DNA of 64,000 nucleotides from the NCBI GenBank assembly GCA_038363925.1, contig JAQQWL010000013.1:558001-622000 (forward strand), read 5' to 3'. The translations under genes were made by a program, and so were the position numbers. The stretch's first letter is position 1. Each line of letters begins with the position of its first letter. The DNA is from Apiospora phragmitis (Eukaryota > Ascomycota > Sordariomycetes > Amphisphaeriales > Apiosporaceae). Shown one piece after another: positions 8,510-18,419 of the stretch. The notes below the pieces were generated by a model. That model had not been told where the DNA came from and did no database searches. It saw only the letters and a program-made list of their open reading frames with translations.

Positions 8510-11174
8510 TCACGCCACGAAGTAGCGTGCAAGAGGCATAAAATGTTTTAAGCAAACGAACAAACAAAAGTAATAACCCTCCCCGCGACCAAAACCAAAG
8601 ACCGCAATACACAAGTTGTGGCTCCTAGACCACCGCCTGCTTGCTCGCGGAGCTGGCGTGACTCGCGGGTTGGGCGAGATTGGCCGCAGGCACAACTCTC
8701 TCAGACCCAGAGGGGGAGTAGCAAATGTCTCTTCCCATTCCCGTTTATCGGCAACTCGACCGTGCTGCTCCATAAAGGCCTTGGCCCAAGAAGCACAGAC
8801 TTGACACAAGACGTGTTCCTCGTGCCCATCAGTATCGACCCACGCGGTGTGCACATCCTCTGGCACGCCACACTTGAAACATCGTCTCTCGTAGAAGGGA
8901 GTTTCCCTCCGAGGGCCACCCTGCGGGCCTTCTTCCTCTTCGATCAAGTATCGGGGACGGCTACGTCTCGCCAATTCCTCATACCTATAGATATGATTAT
9001 CGAATCGTCGCCCCAGGATAGCCTGCCACTCGGCATCCGAGAAACGCTTAGTTTTCTTGTAGTGCGTTTGGCTGCACTTGTGACAGGGTAGCACATCGCC
9101 GCTGTACAAACCTCGCAAAGGGTTGCGCGCGCAGGGCTCCAAACATGGCAGAGGGGGCATGGGCTGGTAACCTGTGCATGCGAGAGCCGCTTGAAGACTA
9201 TTACCATCTCCTTGGGTTCAGGCGTGCGCAAGCCCTTCGCGTTGCGAAAGCCGTCCCATTCCTTGGCTGTCGGTTGTCGGCCGTTAAGGCAAAGGATTGA
9301 CTGCTGGAAACAGTAGCATTCCAAACAAAGTAGAGGATCTTTCATGTTATCTCGGTGCCATTCTTTGTAGCCGGTGCAGCCGCATGAATGGCAGGGTGGC
9401 GTGTCGACATTGTGATAAGAGAAATATACCCACGGAGCATGAGCCTGCCCGTTGAGCAGCGGTTTATAACAAGAGTGGCAAGCGACATGATTCTCGTTCC
9501 TAGTCTCGTCTAAGAACACCCATTTCCTGTAAAGTCCTCCATCTATATTTTGGTGGAGACACATTACGCACCTCCTCTGCTCTAAGGGCACACGAGTCGG
9601 GCGCTGACTTTCAAGGGCATGAGTCCTGTCCTCTGCGGAAATTTTGTTCAGGTACTCAAGGAGCACCAGGCACGCCCTGCACAGACGGCGAAGCGGGTGC
9701 TCTGGGTGGGGTGACAATTCAGACAGCGACGCGCAGCTGTCGCATGTTGGTGTTATTGTGCTAGCGGGAAGCGTTGTCTGGGTGCTCTCCGGTAGATCAA
9801 ACAAGTGACCGCAGGCCATCGACCAGGTCTTGCTAGGACTCTCGTTGCTGAAGTCTGGCAATGGGAGACCACGGCGTAGGTTTAATTGGAAGTTAAGGCC
9901 CCGTTCTGTCAATTCCCGATGCTGTGAAGAATGCGATATTGATGACACCTTCATACCAACAGCAAGGAAGAGGGTGACGAGCCCATCCACGAACTCAAGG
10001 AATTCGACGTCATCGTCCTTGGCCCCTTCGGTTACCGGCGAGGATTTGGAAGAGTTGGGCACCACGTTAATAGTCCTAAAGTTGAGGACGTTGTCAGGCG
10101 GGGATAACATGGCTGTGTGGTTATCCTCATTCACGTAAACGCCTGGGTCTATGTTCGACTTCTTTACGAGGTCCAAGATCCGCTGAGCATCCCCAAGCTT
10201 GTTATACGAGGAGCTGTTGTATATGGCGAAGCTTTGTGCATTCAAAGCCGTGTAGCCATCCCTGTAGGTCTGGAACACGGGGGAGTCCGACTTGGGATTC
10301 TTCTTGGCCATGCTGGGTAGTGGGACGTCGGTGCAGGCCCCGCCCGGCATAGAAGCAATGGTATTGATGTAGTTAAGCCAAACCGACGAGTTGATTGGTA
10401 TGGTGGGTAGATCGAGCAAGTCGATCGGCCGCAGATTTGCCCTCCCCAGTACTTGCTGGGTCTTCCTGGGCATGGATTTGAAAATTCGCTCGCAGTACGC
10501 CCTGGCATTGGGGTCTCGGCGACGTATATATCGGAGAAAAGGGATGCCCAGGATCCGATCTGACTGACTTTGCCGCAACAAAACGTCAAACGCTTCGTCG
10601 CTGTGACGGTGAACATGAGCGAAGATGCGGGACACCAATTTACTCGCGAGGGCCTGGAACGATGCCACGTCTGGGTCCCCATCTGCCACCGGGTAGGCGG
10701 CGTCGATGCTTTTTAGACATTGTTCCGCCGTTTTATTCAGGAGTGACCCTCGCGCAGCAGAGCCCGGACAATACCGGGTAAGCTCAAGCATGTGGTCATT
10801 ATGTGGGCAGCTGCTCTGCGAGTTTGCTCGGGCATGGCTTTCGTCGTCGTCAGACGCGCTGCTGGAGTCAATCTGGATGATATCCTGCGTGAGACGTGGT
10901 GTAGGCAGGGCAGAGACCTAGCATAAGATCAGTTAGGAGGTGATGCCTGCAGGTAACCAAAGCCGGGGTCACTACTTGCCTGGCGCTGAGCATCGGGCAG
11001 GCTAGCCTTCGCGTTGCCAGCCGGGGTCCTGCGTGAGACCGACTCATCGACGTCCGAGCTGGATCTCGCAAGATCTGGAGCGGGGGGTGATAGAGCTGGA
11101 ACACGGTTAGTGTTAATAGCTACCGATGGTGGAGAGGTCTCCGTCGTGTAAATAAAAATGAACATCGGGGACAT
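8510..11174 (-). CDS. Multi-finger protein with five tandem CxxC...CxxC (GATA-like/treble-clef) modules, about 867 aa
   Basis: I do not recognise a named family. Proposed exons are 10980-11174 and 8510-10917, with a 62-base GC-AG intron (CAG|GCAAGT ... TAG). The start at 11174 is uncertain. Near the start of exon 2, DIIQIDSSSASDDDE fits a SUMO-interacting motif. A central domain of about 250 residues (RPIDLLDLPTIP...LRRGLPLPDFS) is shared with the plus-strand copy. Five C-x2-C...C-x2-C modules follow, at minus-strand positions 9744-9670 (CDSC/CRAC), 9570-9469 (CVMC/CHSC), 9393-9316 (CHSC/CLEC), 9159-9074 (CPLC/CHKC) and 8881-8795 (CFKC/CQVC). Loops are about 18-26 residues, most with a Trp in the loop or just after it, reminiscent of GATA fingers. 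The frame must shift once between 9086 and 9117, inside finger 4. One missing base makes exon 2 an exact multiple of three. Expected to be nuclear and nucleic-acid- or protein-binding; function unknown. Confidence 0.6.
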
Positions 11175-11938
11175 ATTTTACCTTATTTTCCGTTTCGGCA
11201 TGATAGGTGTAGCTTCGGAGCGATTGGACAAAGCAAAGGGCGTGAGCAAGGGACTGGAGCAACCCGCGATTGGTCCAAGGCCGAGAAGGGGACGGTCAGG
11301 GGGTTATATCAAATGCGCGCGAGATCGATCTGAGAGGGTGTTAACAAAAGAGGAATCTCCTAGCTGGACAAGATAGACGCCTCCAGGTAGGCACCTATTC
11401 GGGTTTGGGGCAAGGCAATATTCGGGATAGCTGTTGGCATAATAGCTGTCAATGGGATAATAACTGGCTAATGGCAGGGTTCAACTTTGCTTATCCGTCT
11501 CCGGTTATTATCGTCTCATATGAAATTGGCCCGTCAGCTATGCGGGACCAACGCGGCGAGATGTTGCTACATCACGTAACAACCCTTTTCTAAGAATTGC
11601 GTACTCTACTGGGAGCATAGGTAAGCAGGCAAGCTCAACAACGGGGGTGGCATTTGTCCCATCTCCGGGATGTTTGGCAGCTATTAAGCATCTGGCCCGA
11701 GTGGGTATTTATTTAGTCCAAAACCGGGAGCCCCAGGTGTCCGGAATGGCATATCAGAGGGAAATGCTCTACTTTGTCTAGGTGATGTACGGATATCAAT
11801 GGTTGAATAGTAATGTATGCTGGTGTTGTCTATGTCCACGTCCACTGTCTATATGAACATAATGTATTTCTATGGCATGATGAATAGGGGTATTATGTCG
11901 AAGACAGTCGCAAATGTGCACTCCTTTCAACAAATCAC
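11175..11938. other. Intergenic region with possible alternative first exon of the finger gene
   Basis: On the minus strand at about 11200-11181 a short ATG-led piece (MPKRKI) ends in a good GTAAAA donor, and a CACTAAC/TTCCAG acceptor lies near 11100. The phase does not match the finger frame, so this alternative first exon is unproven. At 11442-11459 an 18-base word repeats one found at 2301-2318 with one mismatch. No other gene is seen. Confidence 0.35.
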
Positions 11939-13748
11939 TTACCGAGCCTCAGCAAGTCTCACGAAGCACTTGACCGGTTTGGTCGTCAGCGTGTCGATGG
12001 CATCGAAGGAGTTCAGCTCTTCGGGCAGGGGGCCGAACTCGAAGTTCCACACGATCAGCGTCATCAAAATTCGGAGCTGCAAATACGCGAGCCTCCTGCC
12101 GAAACAGCCACGGATGCCCACACTGAAGGCGAGCATAGGTCCGGCCTGCGAGTCAAAGACCTGCGTGCTGCTTTCGCCCTCGGCTTTGAGCCACCGTTCG
12201 GGGACGAAGTTGGCGGCGTCGGACTCGTCCCAGGTACCGCGCATGTTCTTGTGAGACTGGGAAGAGGGGCTGCGGAGGGACTCCTCAATCGCAAAGGCTG
12301 GCGCCGTGAAGCTGGGCCCCGTGATGGGTAGGAAGATCTGGGTGCCCTTGGGGACGTGGTGGCCAAGGATGGTGGTGTCGACGGTAGCGGTGCGGAACAG
12401 GGTTCGAACGGGACCAGTGACGCGGAGGATCTCCTCAACGACCGCGTCCAGGTAGGGAACTTGCGTCTTGATAATCTCGGCAAAGGTGGGCTGACGGCCT
12501 TCGCTGACAGCGCCAGGGTAAGCGGCACGGAGGGATTCCCGCAAGGTAGTCTGGACGCGCTGATCGGCGGCCAGATGCTTGAGGCCCCATTGCAGAGAGG
12601 TGGAGCTAGTTTCGTGGCCAGCACCAATGTAACCATACAGCTCGTCGTACATGGAGGGGGAGTTGAACACGGGCGCGCGACCGGCCTTCTTGGCAGAAGC
12701 AAGCTCACGCTGCATCATGTAATCCAATGCTGACTTAACTTCGGCCCCGGCCTCCATACGCTGCACGCCCAGGGAGACCTGTCGGTCCAGCATGGAGAAC
12801 TTGGCGGCGTAAGCTTCCTTCATGGCTGGCTTCCGGTTGTTGATCTTATGGAATAGGTCCGGGAAGGGCTGGCTGGCAGCTGCTCCGACGGCTTCTTGTT
12901 GGATTCCATGTGCCTAAGGTCCACGTTGGGCTTGTTCTCAGGGAAGACGAAAGGTTCATCTTGTCCAGCGGAGGATGCATCTTGGGCATTGGCAGCAGTG
13001 GATCGTACCAGGTCGGTATACAGGGCAGTCATGCTTTGGTTATCACCCTCACCGAGGGCGACAACCTTGATAATATCGAATGTCATGGTGTGGAGGTCAT
13101 CCTCAGCCTTGAAAAGCCGACCGCCAGCCACCTCAGCCTTCAACTTCCAGAGTTCGATGAAGTTCATGGCGTTATTGTAGATCTCGGGCCCAGAAACCTG
13201 GCATGCATAGTTAGCGAGGGCAGTTCCATCAAGGAGTTGGAGGGGCAGCATACGGTGTTCAAGAAATGAGGGGTCATCAGATCCTTGACGAGCTCTCTGT
13301 TCGCCTTGAACTGGGGATCTTGTGTGGCCATGGCGATATGATGCCACGGAACGATGCCCGAGAAGTTGTCGACATGACGGGGGCCACGGTCGAACTCCTT
13401 GCCTCTTCGGAGCAGGATATCCTGGGTCTCCCTAAAGTCGGACAGGATCAAGACAGGCTTGGAGAGAGGCGCCAGGAAGGCTTGGACGAGAGGGCTGTTG
13501 TGCTTGACCGGCTGCAGATTAAACCAGGCCCGCGGTCGGCCACCCTCCTTCTTGATCTGCTGGATCTCGGCAGTGTCGCCGAGGATCGTCTTCACGGCGT
13601 TCTGGTTGTAGGGGATGCCAGGCAGAGGCTTCGGCAGCGCCCACTGGTAGGCAAGATACAGGACCGACAGCACGCCGACGATGACGGCACTCGCCGCGAA
13701 GGGCAGGCGAGCAAACGGATAGACCAGATCCAGCGAGGCGGAAGACAT
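11939..13748 (-). CDS. Cytochrome P450 monooxygenase, about 584 aa
   Basis: A heme-thiolate monooxygenase, probably ER-anchored. Exons are 13254-13748 and 11939-13197, separated by a 56-base intron (GTATGC donor, GCTAAC branch, CCAG acceptor). Residues about 14-34 form a membrane anchor followed by the Pro-rich hinge (LPKPLPGIPY). The I-helix motif is GAGHETSSTSL, the ExxR motif EEILR, the PERF-type motif FVPERW, and the heme loop FSVGIRGCFGRR with its ligand Cys. The frame must shift once near 12904-12905, where GGAATCC would read through if one more A were present; with that base exon 2 is exactly 420 codons and the expected ...AAASQPFPDLFHKI block joins the frame. Many fungal P450s are cluster genes, but no synthase is nearby, so the substrate cannot be assigned. 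Confidence 0.85.
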
Positions 13749-15367
13749 GACGACGACTGACTCAAGAGACTGGCTGAGAAAGAGTGTGTAGGGGAAACGC
13801 TAAAAGCGGGAGAGCGGTCCCATTTGAACCCAACGGTCCCTCGGTATCTCGATCAACAAATATGGGGAGAGGCGGAGGCCCGGAGAGAAGAGAGGCGAGA
13901 CCCTGCTATCCATCGTGTTAGCAGCATTGGGAATGGAGCCCCGAAGTTAAACACCAATTCTCCATCTTGCTACCGGCCCACCACCTGGCATCGTATCGTC
14001 ACATTGCCCTATCGTGGCGGCTCGTCGTGTGTAATTCCATATTCGTCTTTTCTTCTTTTTAATGTATGTCGATTTGGTAATAACAAGTTGCAGGGTGAAA
14101 CGGCCCAGACGACGAGCCCATTGGCCGGTTGGTTTCTGGGCATGGAATGTAATTGCGACCAATCTGCCCACGTGGCAAGCATGCAGCGATAAAATTTTGT
14201 TGTTGGCAGGTGTAGGTTAACCTATGTACCTAGTGGGGGTCCTGTTAAATCTGGCCCAGGGTCTTGCCGGGCCCCGGCTCACTGCCACGGGGGGGCCGCT
14301 GCTCAGGTTCAGAGCGAATAAGACGTTTTCCCCGATGATCTTAATGATCTCTCTTATGACCAAGCCGCGAAGGATACCAGTCTCGGTTAGTAGTAATCAA
14401 TACTAGCCGGGATATTAGTCACCGCCCGGACTCTGCCAAATCCCCGGGACGCTAATCGCTCCGCTACAACAACGTCCAACCAACGCACATGATCCAATTT
14501 CAAATTGTAGCCGCTGCGAGACAGGAAGGGTCACCGTGATTGTCAAAGTTCTTCACAAAAGTGCATTACATCATTCAGTGAAGCAATTGCGACGAGCTGC
14601 TGTATTGCCAAAAGGATGACGAGGGAATTGAGATCACCCTCTCAAGCCCGAGCCCGAGGCCGTGGAGCAATTTCCCATCCAACAATTGTCATCATCTCAG
14701 CCCTGCAAATGCTGATAGGCCAAGCCTCAAGGGGTATAAGGGGTAATCGTGATATTTTCCACCCCGTTTATGTCCCAAACATGCCACTCGCTCGACTTCT
14801 TGGGGTCACGCAACGGATAAAGTGCCGCGACACGCCAACTATACCCAGCTTAGGTAGTTGCCACGATGTGGCTGGTCCTCCTTGACTAGCCGACATGGCC
14901 TGCATCTCATAGTGGCATTCAACTGATGTACAACAGGGCGGAATCGGTTGGTTCCGTACTGCGCCTCCCGTGTGCCTACAACTCGGGTATTCAGGTATCT
15001 AGCACGCGGTATTAGACCCAAACGAGGGCGCTTCTAATGCAGGGGACATAAGATCCCACGTGAGATCGAGCAACGAGGCGGTGCTGACGATATTTGACCG
15101 CGACTGACAGCTATCTTCTCACCTCTTACTGCAGTGCTACTACTTGGCGGCTCTTTCCGTGATGCCAGGGGAGCTGCAAAGCAGGCGTAAGTCGATCCTT
15201 TATCGTTTTCATGTAGAAGATAGTGACAGCATAGCAAATGATAGACTTGGACAAGTTTGAAGACACGGCAGGGCAGTTGCGTTCCGCCATCATTCTATCG
15301 TCATGTAGTCTAACCTACTACGTTCCGAGCAGGTTTCCTTCCCTTCTCAGACGAAGACAGAGACTCC
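13749..15367. other. Intergenic region, no gene seen
   Basis: This 1.6 kb stretch contains the P450 promoter side and the 3' flank of the LVIVD-type gene. Several open frames of 60-120 codons are present on both strands; none has a recognisable domain, splice pattern or codon use that I would trust. No tRNA or transposon signature was found. Confidence 0.5.
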
Positions 15368-17380
15368 TCAGGTGGTTCTCTTTACCACAAATGCGCCTCG
15401 CTCCATGGTGTTAATGAGAATGTACCCGCTCTTGAAGAATGGGTAGTGGCTCCAAGTCCCAACGAAATCTATCTGGCCTCCACCGTCCATTTCATCGTCC
15501 TCGGGGTAGATGTCGAAGAATCCAGCCTCGGTGACGCTGCCGCCAGTGGGGTCCGTGGGAATCGATGTCAGGTCCAGTATGCTCAGTCCTTGGCCGTAGT
15601 TGCTCTGGTATGCGAAGCCATCAACGACAAATTCTTTAGGCAAACATGGTTAGCAATTGGACCTTCGCATGCGGTTTTCTTTCCTTCTTGGTCTCCCAGA
15701 ACGTGGATCACGGGACTGGCATCGAAAATGTATCAGACTTACGGTTGTGGTCGATGCCCTTGCGGCTGTGGCGGTAGAAGCCCGTCAGCTTGGGCGCCTC
15801 CAGCGACTTGATGTCCCAGAAGTAGGTGATGGGCTTTCCGATCCCGCCGTCTGTCTTATCGTATCTGTTCTGTGTTAGTCTTTTGTTTCTGCTGAATCGA
15901 GAGGAGGTAGACTCACTCGTCGTATTCATCATCTAAAACAAGGAATTCCTGCCATGCCTTGTCGAGAACCCATCCCTGATGTGTGAAGGCGTAACCCTCA
16001 TATCCAGTGCGACTGATGATGTTGGTTGTGTTCTTGATGGTAACATCGTATCTTGAAAGTACTGATTAGCGAGTCGGAAAGCGCGCAACTTCCGTGGGTG
16101 GATACTTACATCGTCAAAGTATCTTCGTTGTATCCGTAACAAATGTCCCTCCCATTGTATTTCTCGTCAGGGCCGCGATAGACGATGCATTGGGCGTCAT
16201 GAACGTAACCTGGCGGGGGTTAGTGTTATCCATGTAAATGGAATAGTACATATCTCAAGATGGAACTTGGACAACGCGGCAGATAGCCGCATAGCAATTC
16301 CTCCGAGATACAGTGTAACAGAAGGGGAATACGAACCATCTCCAGGGGCACAACCGGGGCTAACTGGGTTCGTGGGATCGGAGAGGTCGATGAAGGTGAG
16401 ACCTGAGCCACAGGCAGAGGTACGAGGCTGCGCGCCAACAGCTACAGCGTACTCCTTCTCCTCGTTGATGACAATGTTCTGTATAATAGAGGGTAGGTTA
16501 GAACAACTCCTATTTCTTGTTGGAATAGGGGGACGGGGTACACGTACGTGAGTTCGACCGACAGGAAGCCCATTCCAGTAACCCGTCAAATCCTTCTCGT
16601 TGGTAAAAGTGACGGGACTGGCGGGGTCGACGTCGACCAGCTTGGACATGTCGAAAATCTGAACGCCGTGATCGACTGCCTCGCTCCCAATGACGATGTA
16701 ATTCTTGTAACCGCGAAGCTCGCGCCACAGAGACGGCTTCGCCGTCGTGTACTGTGGCAGGCGGCCGAGGTAGACGAGCTTGCCGGCCTTGGTGATCTCG
16801 GCAAAGGCGGCGCCGTCGGCCTGGGCTACTGCGACGTACTCGCGGCCCTCGGGGCTGGTCCAGCCCCACGAGGAGGATCCCTGGCCCATGGCCGAGCCGA
16901 GGTCGGCGTGGCTCTTGAAGTCGTAGAAGTTGACCTAGGGAAAGGAAAAGGAGAGGAGAGTCAGGGATATGCTGCTTCACGGCATGGCTTTGGGGGATTG
17001 GGGCCAGTGAGGCTCACATTGCTACATGCGAAGGTGTTGTTCTTGTCGCCGGGAACGACCTCCGCATAGCCGTCCACGCAAGGCACAGGCCCCTCGGAGG
17101 CGTAGCTCTTGTACTGGGTCACTTCGAAGACCCCCATTTGCTCTCGGGCAGCCCAATGCGCCTTGAGAGCGAGTAGTCAAGTTAGTTACATATGCTTTAC
17201 TCAAGACTCCGAAGGGAGGATGAGGGGGAGGACATCACCTACATGCTTCAGAGCCATGATGCCCTCGTGGACTTCACCACTGTCGTACCGCTCACTTCGA
17301 GGCGGATTAGGGATCTCCTTGCCCATGGCGGTGGACTGCCATGCTGCCACGACGGCAGCCAAGAAAGTTTGCGACTTCAT
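15368..17380 (-). CDS. Secreted LVIVD/choice-of-anchor-B-type protein (fungal 'regulatory P domain' family), 477 aa
   Basis: Eight exons: 17243-17380, 17018-17161, 16548-16934, 16337-16478, 16110-16209, 15917-16051, 15743-15864 and 15368-15633. They sum to 1434 bases, exactly 478 codons, with GT-AG introns throughout. The protein begins with a signal peptide (MKSQTFLAAVVAAWQSTA) and is predicted to be extracellular. It carries beta-propeller-like repeats: SSSWGWTSPEGREYVAVAQ, YIVIGSEAVDHGVQIFDM, FTHQGWVLDKAWQEFLVLDD, HNQFVVDGFAYQSNYG and the terminal VGTWSHYPFFKSGYILINT. This matches the fungal family usually annotated as choice-of-anchor B or regulatory P domain protein. No catalytic residues are known for the family and its biological role is not established. 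The frame is intact and splicing is unambiguous, so expression is likely. Confidence 0.85.
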
Positions 17381-18419
17381 GGCTATGTTGAAACAAGCTG
17401 ACCGGGGAAGTAGGTAGGAATGGCTGTACTGGGAGAACACACGAAGATATTCGCACGCACACTCTCGCACAGAGATAGAAGCGGCATTGGCGGCGCAGCG
17501 AAGGCCGCCGTCTATATATACTCACTCCTGCCCTTCTCGCATAGCCTGCCGACTTTCGCGCTGTGGCCCTTGTCCATCCTTGCGTCTTCAACGACCGACT
17601 TGACGAAGAAACCAGGCACAGGGTTGCATGGTCGACACAGAAGCGGTATAAGCGAACCGACGACCTCAGTGTTATCAGGTTGCAGTGGCGAGATGCAGTA
17701 CAATCTACGTAGCGCCTTGGCCATGCGGCGTTCAATCGCGGGTCATTTCTACAAGTGGTAGGTGCCAAGGCCTTTGGCTGCGACTGCTGCCGGCAAGCGA
17801 GGAGATTGTGGCAGTTCGCGTGCTTGGCGTTGAAGGCGTACAAAGCCTGGTACCCCCATCCCGGCCAAGTTGCCGCCGTTTGCTACGATGTCGGTTGTAA
17901 TTTCCTCCCCCTTAACCCCCCATGACCTTAAAATCACACCTGCCTGGTGAATCAAGCATTTGAGTTGGCATTGTGCGAGATGCCACCATGCTTTGCCAAG
18001 TCAGTCGCCCCCGCTTCGTCCCGGCACTGGTAGTTGCGACCTTCTTCATTCGAAGCAGTCGTCATTCTCCACCGCAACGCTGAATTTGGATGTTACGCTC
18101 GATTTCGGGAAGGTACCTATAGCCTTGGCTTTCCCACATCTACTCGGATGGCAAGATGGGCTTGCCGGAATCATCATCAGCCTTCTCTAGCCGCCCGCCA
18201 TGATCAATGTTCGGGAATTGATGGTGATAATGAGGCGTAAGTCTTGACGTGCGTGCCCATATGGTATGTATGGTATGGTGTGGTGTGTACTATAGAGATG
18301 CAGATAATTGATATCGTATATTAAATGACATTGAAATGAACGCTTATCTCGCCCCTCGAGGCCTCGCTATATGCATGATAACTCCCCAAACCCCAATCCT
18401 TAATAACGTATCCTGCTTA
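17381..18419. other. Intergenic region between LVIVD-type and ankyrin genes
   Basis: Contains the promoter of the secreted LVIVD-type gene (TATA box at 17513-17520) and the 3' flank of the ankyrin gene. Open frames here are short and overlap on both strands; none is supported. Confidence 0.5.
17513..17520 (-). promoter_or_regulatory. TATA box of the secreted LVIVD-type gene
   Basis: The minus strand reads GAGTATATATAGAC, about 135 bases upstream of the ATG at 17380. A strong TATA box is consistent with an inducible secreted-protein gene. Confidence 0.55.

Noticed and set aside
12880..12935. A second intron in the P450 to explain the frame change
   Set aside because: Available GT donors give introns that are too short or remove the conserved DEPFVFPE block. 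One missing A explains the data better and gives an exact codon count.
13915..13990. Sequence with CCCCGAAGTTAAAC resembling a 5S rRNA fragment
   Set aside because: The surrounding bases do not form the 5S helices and do not match the fungal 5S consensus.
11939..17380. Possible secondary-metabolite cluster around the P450
   Set aside because: No polyketide synthase, peptide synthetase, terpene cyclase or cluster regulator is next to it; neighbours are an LVIVD-type protein and an ankyrin protein.
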